A DNA stretch of 7,125 nt, taken from an uncultured Alphaproteobacteria bacterium (GTDB lineage: Bacteria > Pseudomonadota > Alphaproteobacteria > GCA-2731375). The translations under genes were made by a program, and so were the position numbers. The notes below the pieces were generated by a model. That model was not told where the DNA came from. It was given only the letters and a program-made list of their open reading frames with translations, and made no database searches. The stretch is from NCBI GenBank assembly GCA_913049615.1, contig CAJWZI010000069.1, positions 1-7,125 on the forward strand. The letters run 5' to 3'. Below, in pieces: positions 1 through 6,192 of this stretch (the first letter of the stretch is position 1; each line of letters opens with the position of its first letter).

Positions 1-14
1 GGTCGAGAGAGTTT

Positions 15-42
15 GTCAAGAGACGGCGAAACGTCTCTTGAC
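15..42. other. Perfect 11-bp inverted repeat (hairpin)
   Basis: GTCAAGAGACG (15-25) is followed by the six bases GCGAAA and then by its exact reverse complement CGTCTCTTGAC (32-42). As RNA this is an 11-bp stem with a 6-nt loop. Neither side is followed by a run of T, so it is not a standard intrinsic terminator in either direction. It could be part of a structured RNA, a processing site, or a protein-binding palindrome. Confidence 0.6.
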
Positions 43-43
43 C

Positions 44-57
44 ACCCCGTAAGGGGT
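44..57 (+). terminator. Small hairpin with GTAA loop, possible terminator
   Basis: ACCCC (44-48) and GGGGT (53-57) flank the loop GTAA, which belongs to the stable GNRA tetraloop class. A short TT follows on the plus strand (58-59). It lies one base after the larger 15-42 hairpin, so the pair could end a plus-strand transcript entering from the left. The T-run is too short to be confident that it terminates transcription. Confidence 0.25.
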
Positions 58-168
58 TTAGCTCGTTGTTCGTGCTCCCCCCGCCTTCTAAAAAGGTGCC
101 GAAGATATATTTCGCTCTGGGCCATAGATAAGATCAGCCGCCCCCCTATGCGTTTCTTGCATTTGAAT

Positions 169-194
169 GTCTGCTTCGCCGGGTCAAAGCAGAC
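169..194. repeat. Perfect 8-bp inverted repeat
   Basis: GTCTGCTT (169-176) and AAGCAGAC (187-194) are exact reverse complements separated by 10 bases. It lies mid-intergenic, about 170 bp upstream of the Nudix start. It could be an operator or a weak RNA stem; no known regulator motif is recognised. Confidence 0.4.
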
Positions 195-291
195 CTCTTG
201 GCGGTACGACCGTTTGTTCAGGGTCTAGCCAAAAGTGGGCGTCGACTCTGGTTTGGGTGGCACCCGTTGTCTAATTAGGAAAACTCCATAA

Positions 292-318
292 CATAACAAT
301 CACGATACGATTGTTATG
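292..318. promoter_or_regulatory. Perfect 10-bp inverted repeat upstream of the Nudix gene
   Basis: CATAACAATC (292-301) and GATTGTTATG (309-318) are exact reverse complements around a 7-nt spacer. The repeat ends 43 bp before the preferred Nudix start at 362. Its AT-rich arms, dyad symmetry and promoter-proximal position resemble an operator for a dimeric repressor. A 5'-UTR hairpin is the alternative. No particular regulator family can be named from the sequence. Confidence 0.45.
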
Positions 319-361
319 CTGATATAGGGTGACATGTGGGCCTGATAGCGAGAGTTCTTGG

Positions 362-829
362 ATGCACAGGGTTGGAATAATTCCTTTTGAAACGCGGGGC
401 CGGGACGTCGCATTGCTGTTCGTTACCTCCCAAACGCGAGGGCGATGGATATTGCCAAAGGGCAAAAGAAAGTCACACGAGAGCCAGATCGATACCTGTC
501 ACCGAGAGGGTTTTGAAGAGGCGGGCGTTCGGGGGATCGTTCTGGAAGATTTTCCGCTGACCGCGATCGTCACGAAACAGACGGAGAGCGGCAAAAGAGA
601 GGTGCCGGTCACATACTTTCCTTTCCTCGTGACGGAACAGGTCGACAATTGGCCCGAGAAGAAAACGAGGCAGCGCCATTGGGCGCTTATTGAAGATGCA
701 CCTAGGGTTGCCTATCGCGAGGACTTTCTAGGCATTATCTCTCAGTTCGACGCGTTGAGAACTTGGATCATAGAAGCTGCAGAAGGGCATAGACCGCCGC
801 CGCAAGAAGAGCTGACGCAGGAACGGTAA
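362..829 (+). CDS. Nudix hydrolase, DIPP-like
   Basis: Hydrolyses a nucleoside-diphosphate-linked or polyphosphorylated substrate. The WILPKG segment before the Nudix box resembles diphosphoinositol-polyphosphate/Ap6A-type (DIPP-like) members, but the substrate cannot be read from sequence. Counting from an upstream GTG at 329, the Nudix box spans residues 45-67: G45, E51, then REGFEEAGV at 59-67. The metal-binding REx2EE core is present. Gly61 stands where the consensus expects a hydrophobic residue. At about 155 residues it is a single-domain Nudix protein with no signal peptide or membrane segment, so probably cytoplasmic. I prefer the ATG at 362 because GAGAG lies 7 nt before it and MHRVGIIPFE starts directly at the domain. 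The GTG at 329 has its only purine run directly abutting it, and an in-frame TGA at 320 rules out longer forms. Its 3' end overlaps the convergent phosphate transporter gene by 62 bp. Confidence 0.85.
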   Translation: MHRVGIIPFETRGRDVALLFVTSQTRGRWILPKGKRKSHESQIDTCHREGFEEAGVRGIVLEDFPLTAIVTKQTESGKREVPVTYFPFLVTEQVDNWPEKKTRQRHWALIEDAPRVAYREDFLGIISQFDALRTWIIEAAEGHRPPPQEELTQER

Positions 830-2261
830 TCACCCAGGCGGCTGCGATTGAATAGGCGAATTGACGACGGACCAGACGCCGCATGGAGCGGAGTCTTCGG
901 CTATTGAAAGCCTCATCCGCGGTTATGTTCAACTTGTGGCCCGGCCGCATCTTTCGCTTATTCGGATTCTCCATGTACTCCCGCAAGAAGCCAACGCCAA
1001 AAACCGCCCCCACGGCAATGTGTGTCGAACTGACCGGAAGCCCCATGGTGGTTGCGAAGAGAACCGTTATTGCGGCCGACAACGCAACGCAATAGGCCCT
1101 CGGTGCATTCAACCGTGTGATCTTCTCACCGACGACACCAATAAGCTTCGGCCCGAAGAGGCCTAGCCCAATCGCGATTCCGAACGCGCCTACGACCAGC
1201 ACCCAGAGAGGTATCGCAACCTCGCCATCGATGTGTGACGGGTCCTGGATCGTGGAGAATATTGCGGCTAGAGGGCCGACCGCGTTGGCGACGTCATTGG
1301 CCCCATGAGCGAACGAAAGCAAGGCAGCGCCGGCGATCAGAGGGACGTTGAATAGCCCATAGACATCCTTTTTGCGGTTCTCCAGACGGGAGGTGCGCGC
1401 GGCGATGTAAGGGCGTGCCGCGAGATACGCGATCACGAATGCAAGGCCGGAAAAAACCACGATCTCCAGAACAGAGGGCGCCCAGACTTTCTTTAAACCC
1501 TTCAAGGCCATGTAGGCGGTGAATGCGGAGGCCATGAGGGCGATCAGTACTGGTACCCATTTCCTCGCAGCGGCCAGACGGTCATCCACATTCAGGATTC
1601 GCACCTTTATGAAAAGTAGGATGGCCGCGGCAATGAGGGCACCAAACACAGGCGAAATGATCCAACTGGCGGCGATCATCCCCATCGTCGACCAATTGAT
1701 GAGTCCGATACCCGCGGCAGCCATGCCGGCTCCAAGAACGCCGCCGACGATTGAGTGTGTCGTGGAAACTGGCGCGCTCAAGATCGTCGCAAGGTTAATC
1801 CACAAGGCAGCGGCGATGAGCGCGCTAAGCATGAGATTGCGAAATTGGACGATATCGACGGACTCGCCAGGCGTGATGATGCCCTTGGATACCGTCTGCA
1901 CGACATCCCCGCCGGCTAAGATGGCGCCGGCACTTTCGCAAACGGCTGCGATTAGGACGGCCGTCAGAACGGTAATAACCTTTCCGCCGACCGCCGGGCC
2001 CATGTTGTTGGCGACGTCGTTTGCGCCGATATTCAGCGCCATGTAACCACCGACGACGGCGGCTACGATAACGATTAGCCACTCCTCTCCGAAACTCTCT
2101 TGAGAGCTGGCCGCGAAAATCCCCACAAGTGCCAGAAAGAGAATTGAAAGACCGACAGGGAGGGCGATTTTGCGAAGGTTTCGAAACTGGGATTGACCAA
2201 AGGCGTAACGCCTGAGGTCATTCACGTAACGGTTCCCTGGATTTTTATTCTGAAGCGTCAC
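768..2261 (-). CDS. pit: Inorganic phosphate transporter, PiT family
   Basis: Membrane carrier for inorganic phosphate of the PHO-4/PiT family; bacterial members are typically low-affinity proton symporters that take up metal-phosphate. The family's duplicated signature is clear: GANDVANN at residues 79-86 and GANDVANA at 320-327, each with a downstream partner motif, PVSTTHS at 164-170 and PVSSTH at 409-414. About ten to twelve hydrophobic segments are spread over 497 residues, with a hydrophilic loop near 285-300. Some 30 polar residues precede the first membrane segment, as in longer bacterial PiT forms. The GTG start at 2261 has a G-run a few bases upstream, and an in-frame TAA nine codons further up limits extension. 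A GTG at residue 13, preceded by CAGGGA, is an alternative start. The DUF47 accessory gene that often accompanies pit is not beside it. A Pho-box-like repeat lies upstream. Confidence 0.93.
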   Translation of the reverse strand: MTLQNKNPGNRYVNDLRRYAFGQSQFRNLRKIALPVGLSILFLALVGIFAASSQESFGEEWLIVIVAAVVGGYMALNIGANDVANNMGPAVGGKVITVLTAVLIAAVCESAGAILAGGDVVQTVSKGIITPGESVDIVQFRNLMLSALIAAALWINLATILSAPVSTTHSIVGGVLGAGMAAAGIGLINWSTMGMIAASWIISPVFGALIAAAILLFIKVRILNVDDRLAAARKWVPVLIALMASAFTAYMALKGLKKVWAPSVLEIVVFSGLAFVIAYLAARPYIAARTSRLENRKKDVYGLFNVPLIAGAALLSFAHGANDVANAVGPLAAIFSTIQDPSHIDGEVAIPLWVLVVGAFGIAIGLGLFGPKLIGVVGEKITRLNAPRAYCVALSAAITVLFATTMGLPVSSTHIAVGAVFGVGFLREYMENPNKRKMRPGHKLNITADEAFNSRRLRSMRRLVRRQFAYSIAAAWVITVPASALLAAAVYALLQLL

Positions 2262-2397
2262 AGAGCCCCCGGGGTGTGGTCGTCCTTATTCCTCTAACTC
2301 ATGCCACATTGGTGGCTGCGCAGACAACTGTTGGCGGTTTGCGGTCCGCTTGCCACCGCTCCAGCTGCTAAGGGAAAACCAGTGGTCAGCGAAGATG

Positions 2398-2415
2398 ATG
2401 AAACGTTACTGACAC
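2398..2415 (-). promoter_or_regulatory. Pho-box-like direct repeat upstream of the phosphate transporter
   Basis: On the minus strand this reads GTGTCAG, TAAC, GTTTCAT. It is two 7-base half-sites 11 bp apart, the spacing of PhoB sites (two CTGTCAT-like halves with a 4-bp AT-rich linker). Each half matches five of seven consensus bases. It lies about 140 bp upstream of the transporter start, within the 237-bp gap behind ampG. No clear -10 element follows at the expected distance, so this is a weak candidate supported mainly by context. Confidence 0.25.
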
Positions 2416-2498
2416 TCAAATTAGCCATCAAACCTGAAAACCCATAACTATTTAGTTTCAAACGATGAAGTACAAATTTATCAACTACTCGCTGATTA

Positions 2499-3902
2499 TC
2501 AAAGGCGGCCCAGTTGTAGCCTGATCGAGCTGCGCTTATGCGCAATCGTCAGCCACAGCAACAAAGCCAATCCAGGTAGCGCCGCGAGCGTAGTCACCAG
2601 GAAAAACGGCGCCCAATCCAGCATCTCCGCCAGACGCCCAGCAGGTGCAGCCAGAAACGTGCGTCCGATAGACGCAACGGAACTCAGCAACGCATATTGG
2701 GTTGCTGTGTAAGCAAGATTGCAGAGACCTGTTAGATAGGCCACTAGCGCCGCCGTGCCCATCCCGCCGGCCAAATTCTCGACCCCGACCGCCAGCGCCA
2801 GCATTCCCATGTCATGCCCAACCAGCGCCTGCAAAGCAAACATAAGATTGGACAGCATCTGGACACCGCCGCAGATCCAAAGCGCCCACAACATGCCCAA
2901 TCGATCGATCAGCAAGCCGCCGAAAATAAATCCAAGTATGCTCGCGCCAATTCCGACAATCTTGCCGACACTGCCTATTTCGGAGTTGGTGAACCCGAGC
3001 TCCACCATGAAATATCCGGTCATCACTCCGGCCATCGAATCGCCAAGCTTGTAAAAGACAATGAACAACAAGATGACCAGCCATTGTGGTCGGGTCATGA
3101 AATCAACGAAAGGACTCACAACCGCGCCATAGAACCAGGCCAGCACAGCCGCGCGGCGTCCCGCCAATTCAGGTCTTTGCGCCAAATAATCAGACACCCG
3201 GCGCTCGCGTGCCGCCGTTTCAGCGTCAGTGCCATGCAACGGCTCGCGGCTAACGAGAATCGTGAGCAAACCAATCATTATAAGCGCCGCCATTATCAGA
3301 TAGGCTGTACTCCAATCGAGCCCTTCGACCAAATACAGCGCGCCGGCGCCTGAAATGAGCATGCCCATCCGATAACCGAAGACTACAGAGCTGACGCCAG
3401 CCCCAATTTTTCCCTCTTCGAGCAGTTCGACCCGGTAGGCGTCTATCACAACGTCCTGACTAGCGCTGCAAAACGAGACGAGAAGAGCGAAAAGTGCCAT
3501 CAAACCAGGATTTGCCGCTGGATTAGTCATCGCCATGGCGGCGATCCCCGTCATCAAGGCGAGTTGGGTTGCCACCGTCCAGCCGCGGCGTTGCCCAAGG
3601 AGATTGGTAAGCAATGGAAACCGCACCCGGTCGATAACAGGCGCCCAGACAAATTTTAAGGAATAAGGCAGGGTAACAGCCGAAAAGAGCCCCACGGTGG
3701 TCTTATCGACACCTTCACGCGCCATCCAAATACTCAGCGTGCCGAGAACCAACGCCAGTGGCAAACCGCTTGAAATTCCAAGAAAGAAAATCGCGATAAT
3801 ACGCCGGTCACGGTAGCTGGCGAGGCCGCCACGCCAGGGCTTTGACTGGGTACGGCCCATCCCATCCCGCGACCGCGCCGGAGGCGAAGGGCCGTTAGTC
3901 AC
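2499..3902 (-). CDS. ampG: AmpG-like muropeptide MFS permease
   Basis: Inner-membrane major-facilitator permease of the AmpG family, which imports GlcNAc-anhydromuropeptides from the periplasm for peptidoglycan recycling and, in some species, feeds AmpR-controlled beta-lactamase induction. Family hallmarks are LKFVWAPVIDR (82-92), ASQDVVIDAYRVELL (147-161), ENLAGGMG (375-382) and ATQYALLSS (400-408). About twelve hydrophobic segments run from residue 35 to 455, with a polar central loop near 220-250. Length 467 is normal for the family (E. coli AmpG is 491). The chosen start is GTG, 21 bp after the reductase stop, with only a weak GACGAG upstream. An ATG at 3860 (residue 15) is a plausible alternative since the first 33 residues are hydrophilic. 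No ampC, ampR or nagZ is in the window, so the recycling role follows from the family rather than the context. Confidence 0.9.
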   Translation of the reverse strand: MTNGPSPPARSRDGMGRTQSKPWRGGLASYRDRRIIAIFFLGISSGLPLALVLGTLSIWMAREGVDKTTVGLFSAVTLPYSLKFVWAPVIDRVRFPLLTNLLGQRRGWTVATQLALMTGIAAMAMTNPAANPGLMALFALLVSFCSASQDVVIDAYRVELLEEGKIGAGVSSVVFGYRMGMLISGAGALYLVEGLDWSTAYLIMAALIMIGLLTILVSREPLHGTDAETAARERRVSDYLAQRPELAGRRAAVLAWFYGAVVSPFVDFMTRPQWLVILLFIVFYKLGDSMAGVMTGYFMVELGFTNSEIGSVGKIVGIGASILGFIFGGLLIDRLGMLWALWICGGVQMLSNLMFALQALVGHDMGMLALAVGVENLAGGMGTAALVAYLTGLCNLAYTATQYALLSSVASIGRTFLAAPAGRLAEMLDWAPFFLVTTLAALPGLALLLWLTIAHKRSSIRLQLGRL

Positions 3903-3923
3903 GATTTGCTCGTCGGATTGCTT

Positions 3924-4883
3924 TCAGAGCGGGTCCCTGTCATGCGGTTGATTCAGAGTCATTTCAGGCCCGCGTGGCACGATGCGGGTCGGATTAATGC
4001 TCTTATGGCTGCGGTAATAATGTTCCTTAATATGGCGGAAATTGCACAGCTCGGCGATACCGGGAATTTGGTATAACTCCCGTAAGTAATTAGAAAGGCA
4101 AGGATAATCTTCAATTCTTCGGAAATTGCATTTGAAATGACCGAAATAGACGCAATCGAAACGCAATAAGGTCGGGAACAACCGCCAATCCGCTTCAGTC
4201 AGTTGTGCGCCGCATAAATAGCGCCGCCTGCGCAATCTTTGTTCCGCCCAATCGAGCGCCGCGAAGAGCTTATCGAAAGCCTCCTCATAGGCCTGCTGGG
4301 TCGAGGCAAAGCCGTTGCGATAGACGCCGTTGTTGATGTCGTTGTAGACCCGTTCATTGACAGCATCTATTTCAATCTGTAGCTCAACCGGACAGTAATC
4401 GGGCGTTTCCGGTACCAATGCGGTGAATTCGCTGTTGAACATGCGGATAATTTCGGCCGATTCATTGTTGACGATGGTGGCACACTCGCGGTCCCACAAT
4501 ACTGGTACCGTCACCCGGCCGGAATAATCGCTCCGTGCCTGGGTATAGATTTCGTGCATATGCCGCGCGCCGAACAATGGATCAACGATACAGCCCTCGC
4601 TTTCGCCGAACGCCCAGCCCTCATCAGCCATAAACGGATCGACCACCGAGATGCTGATCACTTCCTCTAGGCCCTTGAGATGGCGAAATATTAATGTGCG
4701 GTGGGCCCATGGGCAGGCGAGCGAGGTATACAGATGATAGCGCCCTTTCTCAGCCTTGAAGCCGGACCCACCGTCGACCGTGATTTGATCGCGAAACTGG
4801 GTGTCGGCGCGCACGAAACTGCCATCCTTTGGGCGCCCTACAAGCGTTTCCATTTGCCAAACGCCGTCCACCAATTGGCCCAT
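3924..4883 (-). CDS. Glutathionyl-hydroquinone reductase (Xi-class GST, YqjG/ECM4 family)
   Basis: Cytoplasmic glutathione-dependent enzyme that reduces glutathionyl-hydroquinones to hydroquinones and glutathione, using a catalytic cysteine. That cysteine is visible in LACPWAHR (C57). The thioredoxin-like N-terminal domain continues through VPVLWD (126-131) and the glutathione-binding NNES (139-142). The helical C-terminal domain carries RRYLCGAQLTEADWRLFPTL (220-239) and the family tail HYYRSHKSINPTRIVPRGP (288-306). At 319 residues it is full length for this family (E. coli YqjG is close to 330) and longer than classical GSTs. The ATG start is supported by AGGGAG (4891-4896, minus strand) 7 nt upstream. 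It is followed after 21 bp by ampG, so the two are probably one transcript, although no functional link between them is known to me. The 90-bp gap from the kinase leaves room for its own promoter. Confidence 0.92.
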   Translation of the reverse strand: MGQLVDGVWQMETLVGRPKDGSFVRADTQFRDQITVDGGSGFKAEKGRYHLYTSLACPWAHRTLIFRHLKGLEEVISISVVDPFMADEGWAFGESEGCIVDPLFGARHMHEIYTQARSDYSGRVTVPVLWDRECATIVNNESAEIIRMFNSEFTALVPETPDYCPVELQIEIDAVNERVYNDINNGVYRNGFASTQQAYEEAFDKLFAALDWAEQRLRRRRYLCGAQLTEADWRLFPTLLRFDCVYFGHFKCNFRRIEDYPCLSNYLRELYQIPGIAELCNFRHIKEHYYRSHKSINPTRIVPRGPEMTLNQPHDRDPL

Positions 4884-4992
4884 TCCTGCACTCCCTTTAA
4901 ATCTGTCGTCGCAGCGCCATACACCTATATGAAAAACGGCATAGCATTGAAATAATGCGTAATTGCGGCGCTGCTAAGCGTCCACCGGACGC
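4884..4992 (-). other. Kinase-reductase junction with two small hairpins
   Basis: At the kinase stop codon the bases GCGTCC (4978-4983) and GGACGC (4987-4992) form a perfect 6-bp stem with a 3-nt loop. Within the 90-bp gap, GCATT and AATGC (4944-4958) form a 5-bp stem, followed a few bases later on the minus strand by TTTTT. Together they could attenuate or partly terminate the kinase transcript before the reductase gene. The stems are short and the T-run is displaced, so termination is uncertain. Confidence 0.2.
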
Positions 4993-5978
4993 GCGCTCGC
5001 GGCCACGAGTTGGGCAATGTCCGATTTAGGCCTGGGGCCAAAATGGGAAATTACTTCGCCCGCGACCAAAGCGCCGAGCCGTCCGCAGCGCGCCAAATCG
5101 AAATCATGGGTGATGCCATAGAGAAATCCGGCGGCATAGAGATCGCCAGCGCCGGTGGTATCTTTCACCCGCGCCACAGGCGAAGCGCCGATAACGTGGA
5201 TCTCGCCTTGGCCAACCACCACCGAGCCATGCTCGCCCCGTGTCAGCGCGGCGATTTCACAATGGTTGCTTACCTGCTGAAGCGCGGCATCAAAATCTCT
5301 GACCTGATAGAGCGAGAGGATCTCTTCTTCGTTGGCAAATAGTATATCAACATGACGCTCGACCAGGTCGCGTAGCTCCGCGCGGTGGCGCTCGACGCAA
5401 AATGGGTCGGACAGGCTAAGGGATACCCGCCGACCATGCGCCGCGGCAATTCCTTGCGCCTTGAGAAAAGCTTGCTTCGCGCCAGGCGGGTCCCAGAGAT
5501 AGCCTTCCATATAGGTGATCTTGGCGGCGGCGATGAACGCTTGGTCGATGTCGTCGGGGCCGAGTTCAACACAAGCGCCGAGATAGGTGTTCATCGTGCG
5601 CTGCGCATCATCGGTAACCAGGATCAGGCAGCGCGCCGTGGGCGCGCCGTGAGTGGAAGCTGAGGTCTCGAAGCGCACGCCGGCGGCATCAATATCGTGG
5701 CCAAATACGCCGCCCAGGGTATCCTCGCTGACCTTGCCTACATAGCCAGCCGCACCGCCCAGCAACGCCAACCCGACTATGGTATTGGCAGCGGATCCGC
5801 CAGATTCCTCGACTCCCACACCCATCGCGCCATACAGTGCCTCGGCCTGCGCGGTATCGATCAATGTCATGGTGCCTTTGGCCAGCGCGTGATCGACGAG
5901 AAACGAATCTTCGACGTGGGCGATCACATCGACGATCGCATTGCCGATACCGACTACATCCATATTGGGTTGCGTCAT
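4974..5978 (-). CDS. Adenosine kinase-like PfkB-family sugar kinase
   Basis: Cytoplasmic ATP-dependent ribokinase/PfkB-family kinase, closest in style to alphaproteobacterial proteins annotated as adenosine kinase, which convert adenosine to AMP for purine salvage. Numbering from an upstream ATG at 5996: the N-terminal DVVGIGNAIVDV (13-24) starts the fold, GGSAANT (66-72) is the substrate-side motif, DPFCVERHR (197-205) is typical of this subgroup, and DTTGAGDLYAAGFLYG (279-294) is PfkB signature 2 with catalytic Asp285 and the anion hole GAGD. Nothing is missing and the length is normal. The ATG at 5978 is preferred because GGAT lies about 9 nt before it and family members begin close to this point; the ATG at 5996 lacks a Shine-Dalgarno sequence. 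Exact substrate (adenosine, or another nucleoside or sugar) is inferred. It heads the minus-strand gene series. Confidence 0.88.
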   Translation of the reverse strand: MTQPNMDVVGIGNAIVDVIAHVEDSFLVDHALAKGTMTLIDTAQAEALYGAMGVGVEESGGSAANTIVGLALLGGAAGYVGKVSEDTLGGVFGHDIDAAGVRFETSASTHGAPTARCLILVTDDAQRTMNTYLGACVELGPDDIDQAFIAAAKITYMEGYLWDPPGAKQAFLKAQGIAAAHGRRVSLSLSDPFCVERHRAELRDLVERHVDILFANEEEILSLYQVRDFDAALQQVSNHCEIAALTRGEHGSVVVGQGEIHVIGASPVARVKDTTGAGDLYAAGFLYGITHDFDLARCGRLGALVAGEVISHFGPRPKSDIAQLVAASARPVDA

Positions 5979-6022
5979 ATATTCTATCCAATTCATTCGC
6001 GCGGTGGGGTGTTAAGGGCCGC

Positions 6023-6051
6023 ACTATAGGGGGCTTGGTACTTTCTATCCA
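6023..6051 (-). promoter_or_regulatory. Sigma70-like promoter for the kinase
   Basis: On the minus strand, TGGATA (6046-6051, four of six matches to TTGACA) and TATAGT (6023-6028, five of six matches to TATAAT) are separated by exactly 17 bp. The expected transcript start, near 6016, gives a leader of roughly 38 nt to the kinase start at 5978. The elements are read by eye. Confidence 0.45.
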
Positions 6052-6068
6052 CCGGGACCCCATAGTTA

Positions 6069-6082
6069 TTCACCATTGTGAA
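6069..6082. repeat. Short dyad in the divergent promoter region
   Basis: TTCAC and GTGAA are exact reverse complements around CATT. The dyad lies just upstream of the kinase -35 element and on the promoter side of the EI24 gene, where a shared regulator could bind. Five-base arms arise easily by chance. Confidence 0.2.
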
Positions 6083-6130
6083 GCGCGGCGCATGACATAG
6101 CTTGCGGCGCTACTGGCTAAGCAATACAAG

Positions 6131-6167
6131 CCGCCCTGAGCGGGCGGATGGGATGCGCTTCGGCGCA
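6131..6167 (+). other. Two tandem hairpins in the leader of the EI24 gene
   Basis: CCGCCC (6131-6136) pairs with GGGCGG (6142-6147) around TGAGC, and six bases later TGCGC (6154-6158) pairs with GCGCA (6163-6167) around TTCG. The second is a C(UUCG)G tetraloop, one of the most stable RNA loops. Both lie 14-50 bp before the Shine-Dalgarno sequence of the downstream gene and neither is followed by a T-run. They could stabilise the mRNA 5' end or affect translation. Confidence 0.4.
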
Positions 6168-6192
6168 CTGCGGACAATCTGGAGATGGCAAC

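Larger units (their letters stand above)
1..361. other. Intergenic region rich in inverted repeats, no gene seen
   Basis: No reading frame here resembles a known protein family. The longest plus-strand frame (about 13-228) runs straight through two strong hairpins and has a residue composition rich in Arg, Cys and Ser, as out-of-frame translation often is. What the stretch does hold is four perfect inverted repeats (15-42, 44-57, 169-194, 292-318), listed separately. The first two could belong to the 3' end of a transcription unit that starts beyond the left edge, or to a small structured RNA. The last sits where the Nudix promoter or leader should be. A weak promoter reading for the Nudix gene is TTGTCT at 267-272 and TAACAT at 289-294 with a 16-bp spacer, each matching four of six consensus bases, so it is only a suggestion. 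Confidence 0.5.
5979..6192. other. Divergent intergenic region between kinase and EI24 genes
   Basis: This 214-bp stretch must carry the promoters of both flanking genes. It holds a good minus-strand promoter candidate (6023-6051), a short dyad TTCAC-CATT-GTGAA (6069-6082) between the two units, and two hairpins just ahead of the plus-strand gene (6131-6167). A plus-strand promoter is not convincing; TTGCGG at 6102-6107 and TACAAG at 6125-6130 with a 17-bp spacer is the best pairing seen and is weak. No small ORF is credible here. Confidence 0.4.

Noticed and set aside
44..80. Possible tRNA or tmRNA fragment near TTTAGCTCG
   Set aside because: The short TAGCTC resemblance to a D-arm is not backed by an acceptor stem, an anticodon arm or a T-arm GGTTCGAATCC-type sequence.
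13..228. Plus-strand reading frame of 71 codons at the left edge
   Set aside because: No ATG start or credible ribosome-binding site, crosses two perfect hairpins, and the translation has no family resemblance.
1519..2046. Plus-strand 175-codon frame opposite the phosphate transporter
   Set aside because: Its translation is low-complexity Ala/Met/Thr/Pro, as expected from the antisense of a membrane protein gene; the transporter motifs on the other strand are unequivocal.
2334..2359. Nested inverted repeat GCGGT...ACCGC with inner GCGG/CCGC as an ampG terminator
   Set aside because: The inner repeat has a one-base loop, arms are only four to five bases, and no T-run follows on the minus strand.
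2294..2545. Minus-strand 83-codon frame between ampG and the transporter
   Set aside because: It overlaps the 3' end of ampG in another frame, has no good Shine-Dalgarno site, and shows no recognisable motif.
2814..3353. Plus-strand 179-codon frame opposite ampG
   Set aside because: It is antisense to a clearly conserved permease, rich in Gln/His/Arg, and matches no family.
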